From Planomonospora_B alba (lineage in GTDB: Bacteria > Actinomycetota > Actinomycetes > Streptosporangiales > Streptosporangiaceae): a stretch of 64,000 bases of DNA. The notes beneath the pieces are model-generated. The model saw only the letters and a program-made list of their open reading frames with translations, was not told the origin of the DNA and ran no database searches. A program made the position numbers and the translations under genes. The stretch is taken from NCBI RefSeq assembly GCF_039534085.1, contig NZ_BAAAUT010000024.1, positions 46,826 to 110,825 of the forward strand. Reading direction: 5' to 3'. Below, one piece after another: positions 15,130 through 23,846 of this stretch. Position 1 is the first letter of the stretch. Each line of letters opens with the position of its first letter.

Positions 15130-17063
15130 CGGGTCACCCCCAGGTCGTCGGAGGCGGCCGGGCCGTGCGGGGCGGCGGTCCGGGTCACCCCCAGGTCGTC
15201 GAAGGTCGTGCGGAGCACGGCGAGGGCGTCGCACCCGGCGTACAGGCGGCCGTCCACGCCCGCGTGCTCTCCCCTGCCCGCCAGCCAGATCCGTACCGCC
15301 CCGGCCTCGGCCAGCGCGGCGGCGACGCCCTCGGCGTGCTCGCCGTACAGCGCGTCGCTGGAGCACAGGCAGGCGACCTTCGCGCCGCTCGCGGCGAAGG
15401 CGGCGGCGATCTCGCCGGGGTCGGTCAGCGGCCCGGAGGACACGGTGGCGATGCCGCCCGCCGCGAAGAGGTTGGCCGCGAACGCGGCGCGGGCGGTGTG
15501 CGCGGCCATCGGGCCGATCGTGGCCAGGAAGACGGCCGGCCGCTCCGGCTGGGCGTCGGCCAGCGCGCGCAGCGCCTCGAACTCGCCGGCGTAGTGCACG
15601 ACCGGCAGGCCGCCGCGCTCCCCGGCGGGGACGGCGGGCCGGGGCGCGCGCTCCGGGAGCCGCTCGGCCAGGTCGGGGAACTCGCTGACACCGGTGATCG
15701 GGAACCGGCGGCGGGCGATGTCGGCCGCGCGCCGCTCCCGGGTGGCGGCCAGCCGGTCGGCGACCAGGCCCGAGGCCAGGGCCTCGGCCATGCCGCCGGC
15801 GCGCTCGATCTCCTGGAACCAGGCCCAGGCCCGCTCGGCGAGGTCGTCGGTGAGCCGCTCGACGTAGAAGGAGCCGCCGGCCGGGTCGGTCACCCGGGCG
15901 ACGTGCGCCTCCTCGACCAGCAGCGCGTGGGTGTTGCGCGCGATGCGGCGGGCGAAGGCGTCGGGCAGGCCCAGGCGGGCGTCGAACGGCTGCACGGTCA
16001 CCGCGTCGGCGCCGCCGACCCCGGCGGCGAAGCAGGCCACGGTGGTGCGGAGCATGTTCACCCACGGGTCGCGGGCGGTCATCATCGCCGAGGACGTCAC
16101 CGCGTGCTGCACCTGCGCGGCCAGGGAGCGGCCCGGGTCGGCGGGGTCGGGCGCGGCGGACGCCCCGCACACCTCGGCGACGCGCGCCCACAGCCGGCGG
16201 GCGGCGCGGAGCTTGGCGATGGTGAGGAACTGGTCGGCGGTGGCGGCGTAGCGGAACTCGATCTGCCCGAAGGCCCGCTCCAGGTCCAGCCCGCCGCCGG
16301 TGAGCATGCGCAGGTAGGCGACGCCGGTCGCGATTGAGCAGCCCAGCTCCTCGGCGTCGCCGCCGCCCGCGTCGTGGTACGGCGTGGCGTCCGCCACGAG
16401 CGCCCGCAGCCCGGGGAGGTCCGCCGCGCACCGGCGGGCCAGCTCGACGGCGTCGTGCGCGGCGGCCTCCCCCGCCACCGCGTCCGCGCCCCGGGCCCGC
16501 AGGCCGAGGGGGTCCGCGCCGAGGTTCCCGGTGAGGTGGCCGGCGGGCACTCCCGTTCCGGCTCCCGGCGCCGCGTCCGCCCGATCCTTCCCCGCCCGCT
16601 CCGCGGCGAGCGCGAACAGCGCCTCGGCGGCCTCGCGGGTCCGCTCCCCCGCCTCCAGCGTGACCGGGACCAGCTCCAGGTGGACCGGCTCCAGCACTCG
16701 GGGCAGGTCCTCGGGCGCCAGGGCCAGCCAGAGGGAGGTGACGCCGCCCTCCAGGTCGGCCAGGACCGCCTCGGGGTCGGCCGTCTCGTGCCGCTGGCGC
16801 ACGTCCCAGCCGCCGCGCACCGGCCGCGCCCCGCGCACGTAGGGCGCCGCCCCCGGCAGCCCGGGATCGCCGGGCAGGTCGGAGGCGTCGTACAGCGGCG
16901 CGACGGTCACGCCGTCGTAGGTGGTCGCGGCCAGCGCCTCCTCCGGGGAGGACGCCTCCACTCCCGATTTGCGCAGGACGCCGAGTGCCAGCTCCCGCCA
17001 CCCGTCGCGGGTGGTCGGCGGGAAGTCCGCGGCGAGCCGGAGTTCCTCAGGTGGGACGGTCAT
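15126..17063 (-). CDS. mutA: Methylmalonyl-CoA mutase small subunit
   Basis: 645 residues, homologous to MutB but divergent, with TYDGVTVAPLYD near residue 48, RDPWVNMLRTTVACFAAG and SFYVERLTDDLAERAW in the barrel and a C-terminal B12-like domain without the DxHxxG histidine, as usual for the non-catalytic subunit. The start at 17063 has no Shine-Dalgarno; a TACCAT box lies exactly 7 nt upstream, indicating a leaderless mRNA. The C-terminus carries a short in-frame duplication: DDLGVTR occurs twice, 17 codons apart, the second copy ending the protein. First gene of mutA-mutB-meaB. Confidence 0.95.
   Translation of the reverse strand: MTVPPEELRLAADFPPTTRDGWRELALGVLRKSGVEASSPEEALAATTYDGVTVAPLYDASDLPGDPGLPGAAPYVRGARPVRGGWDVRQRHETADPEAVLADLEGGVTSLWLALAPEDLPRVLEPVHLELVPVTLEAGERTREAAEALFALAAERAGKDRADAAPGAGTGVPAGHLTGNLGADPLGLRARGADAVAGEAAAHDAVELARRCAADLPGLRALVADATPYHDAGGGDAEELGCSIATGVAYLRMLTGGGLDLERAFGQIEFRYAATADQFLTIAKLRAARRLWARVAEVCGASAAPDPADPGRSLAAQVQHAVTSSAMMTARDPWVNMLRTTVACFAAGVGGADAVTVQPFDARLGLPDAFARRIARNTHALLVEEAHVARVTDPAGGSFYVERLTDDLAERAWAWFQEIERAGGMAEALASGLVADRLAATRERRAADIARRRFPITGVSEFPDLAERLPERAPRPAVPAGERGGLPVVHYAGEFEALRALADAQPERPAVFLATIGPMAAHTARAAFAANLFAAGGIATVSSGPLTDPGEIAAAFAASGAKVACLCSSDALYGEHAEGVAAALAEAGAVRIWLAGRGEHAGVDGRLYAGCDALAVLRTTFDDLGVTRTAAPHGPAASDDLGVTR
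15130..15201. repeat. 21-bp direct repeat (15130-15150 and 15181-15201) at the 3' end of mutA
   Basis: Two identical 21-bp copies, 51 bp apart (17 codons), both read in frame as DDLGVTR. The second copy supplies the mutA stop and the mutB start region, so the duplication added a 17-residue C-terminal tail without breaking the ATGA coupling. Confidence 0.85.
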
Positions 17064-17070
17064 GAAGGGG

Positions 17071-17076
17071 ATGGTA
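17071..17076 (-). promoter_or_regulatory. mutA: Probable -10 box for leaderless mutA mRNA
   Basis: TACCAT (matches TANNNT) separated from the ATG by exactly 7 nt, with no Shine-Dalgarno. This is the standard geometry of actinobacterial leaderless genes. Confidence 0.5.
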
Positions 17077-17208
17077 AGCCGTCGCTTGCTCCGATGCCCG
17101 TCCGGGTCCCGTCGAGCGGCCGGCGTGGCGGGGCCGGGGAGCCCGGCGTGGCGGGACGCGGGGTCCCGCGCCCGCGGCCCCGGGGCCGCCCGCCGCCCGG
17201 CCGCGAGG

Positions 17209-17979
17209 TCAGGTGACCGGCTCCTGCCAGGCGGCGTTCCAGGTGGCGCGGTCCACCGCCCCGGTGACGGGCAGGTCCTTCTCCTGTTGGAACGCCCGCG
17301 CCACGTCACGGGAGCGCGGCCCGTACAGGCCGTCGGCGTCGAGTTTCCAGCCGCGCTCGCGCATCCGCCGCTGCCAGGTGCGCACGTCCTCGCCCTCCAT
17401 GACCGGCGGGTACCTCAGCGTCCGGCCGGGGAAGGGCGGGTGCGGCTCGGGCGGGTTCGGGGCGCCGCCGCCCGGGCGGGGGGCGCCGCGCCGCACCCAG
17501 GCGTAGAGCGGCTCGCCCGGGCAGGAGGTCGCGTAGCCGTCGCGGTGGCCCTTGATCTCCCGGCCCGCGCCGCCGCGCTCCCGGAGGTACTCGACGGCGT
17601 CGAGGATGCCGTGCAGGATGCCGTCGGTGGGCTGGACCAGCCCGGAGGAGCCGACCAGGCCGAGCACGGCGTAGTGGTCGGCGTTGAGCCCGGAGCCGTT
17701 CGCGGCCGGCAGCCGCCTCGGCCCCCGCCCCTCGAACACCTTCCGGTGCGGACAGGCTACCAGCGAGTAACCTATGTCCATCCAGCCGTTCCCGTCCATG
17801 TGGCTGTTCTGGATGGACTTCACCAGAGCCACGCAGCGCGCGTGGTCGTCGACGATCCGGGGGTCCACCCGGCCGCCCGTGTAGTGGACCTTCACGCCCC
17901 TGGTGGAGCTGATCTGCGTGTACGAACCGCGCGGCTGGCGGGCGCCCCACTCGCGCCGGGTCACTAGGTCGATGGCCAC
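17209..17979 (-). CDS. PGRP-type N-acetylmuramoyl-L-alanine amidase with peptidoglycan-binding domain
   Basis: 256 residues. N-terminal amidase_2/PGRP domain: VTRREWGARQP (residue 5), KVHYTGG (first zinc His), DIGYSLVACPHRKVFEGRG, and GHRDGYATSCPG, which supplies the second zinc His and the Cys. A Pro-rich linker follows, then a peptidoglycan-binding domain: DVRTWQRRMRERGWKLDADG and SRDVARAFQQEKDLPVTGAV. It cleaves the amide bond between muramic acid and the stem peptide. GTG at 17979 follows GGAG at about 9 nt and starts right at the domain. No signal peptide is seen, so export, if any, is non-classical. Divergent from the kinase at 18218. Confidence 0.88.
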   Translation of the reverse strand: MAIDLVTRREWGARQPRGSYTQISSTRGVKVHYTGGRVDPRIVDDHARCVALVKSIQNSHMDGNGWMDIGYSLVACPHRKVFEGRGPRRLPAANGSGLNADHYAVLGLVGSSGLVQPTDGILHGILDAVEYLRERGGAGREIKGHRDGYATSCPGEPLYAWVRRGAPRPGGGAPNPPEPHPPFPGRTLRYPPVMEGEDVRTWQRRMRERGWKLDADGLYGPRSRDVARAFQQEKDLPVTGAVDRATWNAAWQEPVT

Positions 17980-18204
17980 GGAAGTCGTCTCCAGGGGGAT
18001 CGAGTGTCGAGGGATGACCGGAGCGTAACGGGTGACGCACCGCCGCATCGGGCGGTTCACCGAGCGGCCCGGCGCCGGACCGCTCCCGTACGCCTCCGGA
18101 CGGGGAAACCCCGCCCTCCCTTTCCCCGCGGGCCCCGCCCAAACGTCCGACCCGTCCCGGCGCCTCCGCCCCGGCGGCCTCTGCCCATATCCGACCGGCC
18201 TCGC

Positions 18205-18210
18205 TAGCCT
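18205..18210 (+). promoter_or_regulatory. Probable -10 box for leaderless kinase mRNA
   Basis: TAGCCT exactly 7 nt before the ATG at 18218; no Shine-Dalgarno is present. Confidence 0.45.
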
Positions 18211-18217
18211 TGCCCCC

Positions 18218-19825
18218 ATGACCGCAGCCCCCCTGACCCCGGACGACCCGGCCCGCCTCGGCCACTACCGTCTGGCCGGACGGCTCGGCGAGGGCGGCCA
18301 GGGCGTCGTCTACCTCGCGCACGCGCCCGGCGGGGAGCCCGTGGCGGTCAAACTGCTCTTCCGCGGCGACGCCGACTCCCGGAACCGGCTGGCCCGGGAG
18401 CTGTCGGCGCTGGAGAGCGTCGCCCCGTTCTGCACGGCGCGGGTGCTGGACGCCTCGGTGGACGGGCCCCGCCCGTACGTGGTGAGCGAGTTCGTGGACG
18501 GCCCCTCCCTGGAGCAGCGCGTCAAGCGGGACGGTCCGCTGCGCGGCGGCGAGCTGGAGCGCCTGGTGGTCGGCACCGCCACCGCGCTGGCGGCGATCCA
18601 CGCGGCCGGGGTGGTGCACCGCGACTTCAAGCCCGCCAACGTGCTGCTCGGCCCGGACGGGCCCCGGGTGGTCGACTTCGGCATCGCCCGGGACGAGGGC
18701 GCCGCCACCCACACCTCCGGCCTGATCGGCACCCCCGCCTACCTGTCCCCGGAGCAGGTCGCCGGGTCCCCGGCCTCGCCCGCCTCCGACGTGTTCGCCT
18801 GGGCGGCGACCATGGTCTACGCGGCGACCGGGCGCTCGCCGTTCGGGGCCGACACCGTGCCCGCCGTGCTCCACCGGGTCCTGCACTTCCAGCCCGACCT
18901 GTCGGCCCTGCCCGCCCGGTACGGCGCGCTGATCGCCTCCTGCCTGGACAAGGACCCCGCCCGCCGCCCCACCTCCCGGTCGCTGATGGTCGGCCTGGTC
19001 GATCCGGGGGCGGGCGGCGCGCCCTCCGTGGAGGACCTGGCGGGGATCGGCGCCCGGCAGGCATCCCCCGCCGGGACCCCCGGCGTCCCCGAGGGCGCGC
19101 CGCGGGCCGCCGTCCCGCCCGGCTCCGGCCCGGAGCGGACCGGCCCAGGGAGCGGACCGGAGCGGACCGGGCCCGGTGGGCGGTCCTCCCAGAGCACCTT
19201 GGAGGGGCGCGGGCGCTCCAGGGGGTTCGTGACCGGCTCGGTCCTGGCGGTGCTGTCCGTGCTGGTCGCGGCGGGAGCCGCCGCCTGGCTCACGCTCGGC
19301 GACCGTCCCGGGTCCGCCGGGTCGGTCGCCCCGCCCACGGCGGCCGGAACCGGCACGCGGGCCGCCGGGACCGGCTCCCCCGGACCGGCCGGGGCCTCCG
19401 GCACCTCCGGGGCCACCGGGACTCCGGCCGCGGAGGCGAGCGCGTCGCCGGGGCCCGCGGACACGCCTTCCTCCCCGCTCGCCGGAGGGGGCGTGAAGAT
19501 CCCCGCCTCCTTCGCCGGGAAGTGGGGCGGGGACGACATCACCTCGACCAACCCGCTCTCCCCGGGCGGGACGAGGATCGACATCGAACTGGTGGCCGGG
19601 GCCCGCGACGCGGCGTGGGCCGAGCCGGCCCACGGCTGCCAGGGCCGGATCGTCCTGAAGGCCGTCGAGAAGGACACCCTGACCTTCGAGCTGCCCGCCG
19701 GCACCGGCTGCGTCCCGGGGACCGTCTGGCTCACCCGGAAGGGCGAACTGCTCACCTACACCTGGAAGGACGTGCCCGGTCTCGGCATCGTCACCCAGAC
19801 CGGCGACCTGAGCCGGATCTCCTGA
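18218..19825 (+). CDS. Transmembrane serine/threonine protein kinase (Hanks type)
   Basis: 535 residues. Kinase domain about 15-270: GEGGQGVVYLA glycine loop, VAVKLL invariant Lys, HRDFKPANV catalytic loop, DFGIAR, GTPAYLSPEQ (P+1 loop). A Pro/Gly-rich juxtamembrane part includes the duplicated unit SGPERTGPG. One membrane helix, VTGSVLAVLSVLVAAGAAAW (about 337-357), is followed by a Gly/Thr/Ala linker and a small extracellular C-terminal domain (about 430-535) beginning IPASFAGKWGGDD, so it is a PknB-like receptor kinase with a non-PASTA sensor. The mRNA is probably leaderless. The stop codon lies inside a 14-bp tandem repeat. Divergent from the PGRP amidase. Confidence 0.92.
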   Translation: MTAAPLTPDDPARLGHYRLAGRLGEGGQGVVYLAHAPGGEPVAVKLLFRGDADSRNRLARELSALESVAPFCTARVLDASVDGPRPYVVSEFVDGPSLEQRVKRDGPLRGGELERLVVGTATALAAIHAAGVVHRDFKPANVLLGPDGPRVVDFGIARDEGAATHTSGLIGTPAYLSPEQVAGSPASPASDVFAWAATMVYAATGRSPFGADTVPAVLHRVLHFQPDLSALPARYGALIASCLDKDPARRPTSRSLMVGLVDPGAGGAPSVEDLAGIGARQASPAGTPGVPEGAPRAAVPPGSGPERTGPGSGPERTGPGGRSSQSTLEGRGRSRGFVTGSVLAVLSVLVAAGAAAWLTLGDRPGSAGSVAPPTAAGTGTRAAGTGSPGPAGASGTSGATGTPAAEASASPGPADTPSSPLAGGGVKIPASFAGKWGGDDITSTNPLSPGGTRIDIELVAGARDAAWAEPAHGCQGRIVLKAVEKDTLTFELPAGTGCVPGTVWLTRKGELLTYTWKDVPGLGIVTQTGDLSRIS

Positions 19826-19858
19826 GCCGGATCTCCTGAGCCGGATCTCCTGAGCCGG
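19809..19858. repeat. 14-bp tandem repeat (3.6 copies) spanning the kinase stop codon
   Basis: Unit TGAGCCGGATCTCC repeats at 19809, 19823 and 19837, followed by an 8-nt partial copy. The kinase TGA at 19823-19825 is inside the array. Because 14 is not a multiple of 3, copy-number changes alter the reading frame but every frame meets a repeat-encoded stop or LSRIS end. Confidence 0.9.
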
Positions 19859-20024
19859 CCCCCTGACCCGGGCCCCGCCCGGAAGGCCGTCCCCGCGGAA
19901 GGGCGCCGGGGGAGGCCCCCGCGCGCCGTACGGCACCCGGCCCGGCGACCGGACGGCGCCGGCGAGGCAGTGGAAAGCGGAAAACCCATCGACCTCCGCG
20001 GTCGCAGACGGGATCATTACCGGC

Positions 20025-21137
20025 ATGTCCGTGTTGAAGGAGGTCCGTTTCGCACCCGAGCAGCACGCCGCGGAGCTGCCGATGAACATCTGGCTCGACG
20101 ACGGCGACACCGCCGTGGACGTCATCGACGCCCTCGCGCTCTCCCCGTTCGCCACCGGCGCCCAGCCCTGGGCCCGCACCGCCACCCTGGAGCGCGTGCG
20201 CTCCGACGCGCCGCTGATGCCCTCGGGAGGGACGCTCGTCCGGGCCGCCAGGGAGGAGGACGGCCGCGACTCGCGCCTGGTGACCGGCGAGGGCTGGACG
20301 CTGCGCGTGATCCGCTACAAGAGCCGGTCCGCCACGGTCAGCGTGACCGCGGTCAGCGAGGAGCTGGCCCGCTCGGTGGTCGAGGAGACCATCAAGGACG
20401 CCGCGGAGCCGGCCCCGGAGAGCGAGCACGTCGAGATGGGCTTCTGGTGGCACGGCGGGCACGGCAGCCGCCGCTCCGGCAGGCCGATCACCACCTCGCG
20501 CTGGCCCGAGGTCCGCGGCAACTACGCCCGGTCGCTGCACGAGCCGCTCTCCCGGCTGATGTCGCTCACCCCGGGCGGCGTGCACGGCCGGCTGCTCCTG
20601 CTGCACGGCCCGCCCGGCACGGGCAAGACCACGCTGCTGCGCACGCTCGCCCACGAGTGGCGGTCGTGGTGCCAGGTGGACTGCGTGCTGGACCCGGAGC
20701 GGCTGTTCAGCTCGCCCGGCTACCTGATGGAGGTCGCGGTCGGCTCCGACTCCGACGAGAGCGGCGAGAAGTGGCGGCTGCTGGTCCTGGAGGACTGCGA
20801 CGAGCTGATCAGGAACGGCGCCAAGGAGGCGACCGGGCAGGGCCTGTCCCGCCTGCTCAACCTCACCGACGGCCTGCTCGGCCAGGGCCGGGACGTGCTG
20901 GTGGCCATCACCACCAACGAGGACCTGGCCCGCCTCCACCCGGCCGTGGTCCGGCCCGGCCGGTGCCTGGCCCAGCTGGAGGTGGGCGCGCTGCCGTACG
21001 AGGAGGCGGCGGCCTGGCTCGGCACCGCCGAGGGCGTCCCCCCGGCGGGCGCCACGCTCGCCGAGCTGTTCGCCCTGCGCGACGGCGTGGCCCGGCGCAC
21101 CGCCGCCCAGGACGCCTCCACCGGCCTCTACCTCTGA
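20025..21137 (+). CDS. DUF5925 AAA family ATPase
   Basis: 370 residues. N-terminal DUF5925 domain (about 1-150: NIWLDDGDTAVDVIDALALSPF, then MGFWWHG) precedes an AAA+ ATPase: Walker A HGPPGTGKTTLLRTLA (about 198), Walker B LLVLEDCDELI (about 250), sensor 1 VAITTNED (about 290) and VVRPGRCL (arginine finger/sensor region, about 307). It resembles conserved but uncharacterised actinomycete proteins. The RPGR arrangement resembles CDC48/ARC-like remodelers. No Shine-Dalgarno is seen before the ATG. It lies alone; a stem-loop terminator separates it from the convergent efflux gene. Function unknown; a substrate-remodelling role is inference. Confidence 0.85.
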   Translation: MSVLKEVRFAPEQHAAELPMNIWLDDGDTAVDVIDALALSPFATGAQPWARTATLERVRSDAPLMPSGGTLVRAAREEDGRDSRLVTGEGWTLRVIRYKSRSATVSVTAVSEELARSVVEETIKDAAEPAPESEHVEMGFWWHGGHGSRRSGRPITTSRWPEVRGNYARSLHEPLSRLMSLTPGGVHGRLLLLHGPPGTGKTTLLRTLAHEWRSWCQVDCVLDPERLFSSPGYLMEVAVGSDSDESGEKWRLLVLEDCDELIRNGAKEATGQGLSRLLNLTDGLLGQGRDVLVAITTNEDLARLHPAVVRPGRCLAQLEVGALPYEEAAAWLGTAEGVPPAGATLAELFALRDGVARRTAAQDASTGLYL

Positions 21138-21191
21138 GGCGCCGCCGAGCGGACGCCGCTCCCCCCGTTCCCGTGCAGGGGATCCGGGCGG

Positions 21192-21231
21192 GCGCGGTGC
21201 GGGTCCCCGGACGCGGGGATCCGCACCGCGC
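21192..21231. terminator. Bidirectional stem-loop terminator
   Basis: 17-bp inverted repeat with one mismatch (21192-21208 / 21215-21231) and a 6-nt loop, between the convergent AAA ATPase (stop 21137) and MFS (stop 21244) genes. Confidence 0.65.
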
Positions 21232-21243
21232 GCCGCCGCTCCG

Positions 21244-22737
21244 TCAGGCGTCCCGGCGCGCCGCATGCGCGGGAGCCGGCGGGCGCAGGAAGAGCAGGCT
21301 GGTGAAGACTCCCAGCAGCACGATGGCGGCGTTCACCGCGATGGCCGCCTTCAGCCCGCCGAGCACGGCGAGCGCTCCGGTCCCGGTGATCGCCGACGTG
21401 GCGATCGCGCTCATGATCGGGGTGCCCATGGTGATGCCGATCTGCTGGGTCATGGTGGCCAGGCCGGTCGCCAGGCCCTGTTCGCGGTCGGGCAGGCCGG
21501 AGGTGGCGGTGACCATGAACCCGACGATGACCAGCATGTTGCCGACGCCGCCGGCGAAGGTGGCCGCCAGCAGCAGCCACATCCAGGAGCGGTCGCCTCC
21601 CAGGCCGAGCAGGGCGGCGGTGGAGACCGCCTGCGCCAGACCGCCGGCGATGAGCGCGGAGCGGGCGCCGATCGCGCCGATGACCCTCGGCGCGATCGAG
21701 CCGCCGACCACGGTGCCGATGCCGAGCACGCCGAAGGACAGGCCGGCAGCCAGCGGCGAGAAGCCCAGCACGTTCTGCAGGTAGAGCGTCAGCAGGAAGA
21801 CCAGGGACGTCTCGGTCAGGAACGCGATGAGCCCGGCGACGTTCCCCCAGGCGACCGTGCGCCTGCCCAGCACCGCCGGGGGGACCAGGGGTGCGCCGGA
21901 GCGCCGCTCGACGAGGTGGAACACCACCAGCAGCAGCCCGCCCGCGGCCAGCGGGACGAGGGCGCCGGCCGTGCCCCAGCCGTGCTCCCCGGCCTGGGTG
22001 AGGCCGAAGACGACGGCGAGCAGGCCGAGGGTGACGCTGACCGCGCCGGGCACGTCCAGCCTCGGGCGGCCGTCCGGCCTGGACTCCTTGATCACGATGG
22101 GTGCGGCGACCAGCACGAGCACGGCCACCGGCACGTTGATGAAGAACGCCCACCGCCAGGACAGCAGGTCGGTCAGGAGCCCGCCCAGGATGGCGCCGGT
22201 GGTGAACCCGGCCGACATCAGCGCGCCGTTGAGGCCGAGCGCCCGCTCCCGCAGGGGACCCTCCGGGAAGGACGTGGTCAGCAGGGACAGCCCGGCCGGG
22301 GTGACCGCCGCGGTGGCCAGCCCCTGGAAGACGCGGGCGGCGATCAGCGCTTCCGGGCTCTGCGCCAGGCCGCCGACCAGCGAGGCGGCGCCCAGTACGG
22401 CGAGCCCGCCCAGGAAGATCCTGCGGCGGCCGAAGAGGTCCGCCAGCCTGCCGAACAGCAGCGTGAAGCCGGCGGCGCACAGCGCGAAGGCGGTGGCGAT
22501 CCACTGCAGGTGCGCCAGGGAGAACCCCAGGCCCTCGCCGATGACCGGCAGGGCCACGTTGAGGATGGAGAAGTCCACGGCCAGCATGAACTGGGCGGCC
22601 AGCAGGATGACCAGCACCAGCAGCAGCCGGGGGGTGAGCCGCCGGGGCGCGCCCGGCGGTGCGGTCCCGGGAGCGGCGCTCCGGGCGGTGTCGGCGGTCC
22701 CGGGAGCGGCGCTCCGGGTGGTGTCGGCGGTCGGCAT
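21244..22737 (-). CDS. MFS multidrug efflux transporter (DHA2 / EmrB-QacA type)
   Basis: 497 residues with about 14 hydrophobic helices from about residue 40 onward. Signature features: DFSILNVALPVIGEGL in TM1, LFGRLADLFGRRRIFLGG (motif A), ARVFQGLATAAVTPAGLSLL (motif B/C region) and SWRWAFFINVPVAVLV. This is the 14-TMS drug:H+ antiporter-2 group exporting toxic compounds. The ATG at 22737 begins a short cytoplasmic tail that carries an 11-residue in-frame duplication (ARSAAPGTA). AGGAAAGG upstream is the likely ribosome-binding site. It is divergent from an MmyB-like regulator across 150 bp, the usual arrangement for a repressor controlling efflux. Confidence 0.93.
   Translation of the reverse strand: MPTADTTRSAAPGTADTARSAAPGTAPPGAPRRLTPRLLLVLVILLAAQFMLAVDFSILNVALPVIGEGLGFSLAHLQWIATAFALCAAGFTLLFGRLADLFGRRRIFLGGLAVLGAASLVGGLAQSPEALIAARVFQGLATAAVTPAGLSLLTTSFPEGPLRERALGLNGALMSAGFTTGAILGGLLTDLLSWRWAFFINVPVAVLVLVAAPIVIKESRPDGRPRLDVPGAVSVTLGLLAVVFGLTQAGEHGWGTAGALVPLAAGGLLLVVFHLVERRSGAPLVPPAVLGRRTVAWGNVAGLIAFLTETSLVFLLTLYLQNVLGFSPLAAGLSFGVLGIGTVVGGSIAPRVIGAIGARSALIAGGLAQAVSTAALLGLGGDRSWMWLLLAATFAGGVGNMLVIVGFMVTATSGLPDREQGLATGLATMTQQIGITMGTPIMSAIATSAITGTGALAVLGGLKAAIAVNAAIVLLGVFTSLLFLRPPAPAHAARRDA
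22661..22718. repeat. 33-bp in-frame tandem duplication in the MFS N-terminus
   Basis: 25 bp identical at 22661-22685 and 22694-22718, period 33 bp (11 codons), encoding RSAAPGTA twice in the cytoplasmic tail before TM1. Confidence 0.8.
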
Positions 22738-22888
22738 GGTGCAAGGAGCCTTTCCTCTCGGTTGCTGCGACGCCAGAAGGCTCACCCGTTCCCCCGCGGC
22801 CGACCAGGACCGGGCGCGGACCGGCATCCCGGAGGGTGGTCATTTCATGACCAGGCTCCCGCCGCTTCCGGCATGCATCATGGGACGC

Positions 22889-23821
22889 ATGGACAGGGCG
22901 AGGGAACTGGGTGACTTCCTCAAGAGCCGGCGGGCCGCGCTGGATCCCGGGGAGCTGGGGCTGAGGACGTACGGCACGCGCCGCCGCGTGTCAGGGCTGC
23001 GCCGTGAGGAGCTGGCGATGCTCGCGGGCGTGAGCGTGACCCACTACACCCGCCTGGAGCAGGGGCGGGCGGCGGGCGCCTCCGACTCCGTGCTCGACGC
23101 GCTGGCCCGCGCCCTGCGGCTGACCGAGGACGAGACGGCCCACCTCAAGCACCTCGCCCGGCCCTCGGCGGCCGCCCGGCCCGCCCCGGCCCGCCCCGAG
23201 CACGCGAGCCGCTCGGCCCGGCGGCTGCTGGAGGCGATGACCGAGGTGCCCGCCCTGGTGCTGGACCGCAGGAACGACATCCTGGCCTGGAACCGGCTCG
23301 GCCACGCGCTGCTGGCCGGCCACCTCGGCGCCGCGGCTCCCGACGACCCGGCCGCGCGGCCCAACCTGACCCGGCTGCTCTTCCTCGACGAGCACTTCCG
23401 CGAGCTCTACCCGGACTGGCCCGAGGAGGCCACGCTCGCCGTCGCCTCCCTGCGCCTGACGGCGGGACGCCATCCGGACGACCGCAGGCTGGCCGAGCTC
23501 GTCGGCCGGCTCGCCATCCAGAGCGAGGAGTTCGCCACGCGCTGGGCCCGCCACCCCGTGCGCACGTGCACCTCGGGCGTCAAGCGCTTCCACCACCCGG
23601 TCGTCGGCCCGATGGAGCTCTATTTCGAGAACCTCCTCATCCCCGGCGGGTCCGGGCAGCGCATCATCGCCTACAGCGCCGAACCGGGATCGCCCTCCGA
23701 GGCCGCGCTGCGCCTCCTCAGCCTCTCCGCTCCCGGCGCGGACCGGCCGGGCGCCGCCGGGGAGGCGTCCTGGCACGACCGGGCGGGCGTCGCCTACCCT
23801 GCAGGGATTCGGGACACCTGA
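22889..23821 (+). CDS. MmyB-like helix-turn-helix transcriptional regulator
   Basis: 310 residues. N-terminal XRE HTH: ELGDFLKSRRAALDP, VSGLRREELAMLAGVSVTHY and RLEQGRA (about 8-60), then the MmyB-like ligand-binding domain typical of actinobacterial regulators: ALVLDRRNDILAWNRLG, LTRLLFLDEHFRELYPDW and RTCTSGVKRFHHPVVGPMEL. The region binds fatty-acid-like ligands in a few studied members. The start is the ATG at 22889 (MDRARELG); an in-frame ATG at 22880 is possible. It is divergent from the MFS efflux gene and probably regulates it. Confidence 0.9.
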   Translation: MDRARELGDFLKSRRAALDPGELGLRTYGTRRRVSGLRREELAMLAGVSVTHYTRLEQGRAAGASDSVLDALARALRLTEDETAHLKHLARPSAAARPAPARPEHASRSARRLLEAMTEVPALVLDRRNDILAWNRLGHALLAGHLGAAAPDDPAARPNLTRLLFLDEHFRELYPDWPEEATLAVASLRLTAGRHPDDRRLAELVGRLAIQSEEFATRWARHPVRTCTSGVKRFHHPVVGPMELYFENLLIPGGSGQRIIAYSAEPGSPSEAALRLLSLSAPGADRPGAAGEASWHDRAGVAYPAGIRDT

Positions 23822-23846
23822 CCGACGACCCCCTGGAGGGTTCCGC

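Noticed and set aside
12958..17001. Single 1347-codon frame covering both mutase genes
   Set aside because: Only the 3' part is mutB in frame; the upstream part is a shadow of mutA, which is coding in another frame with intact motifs.
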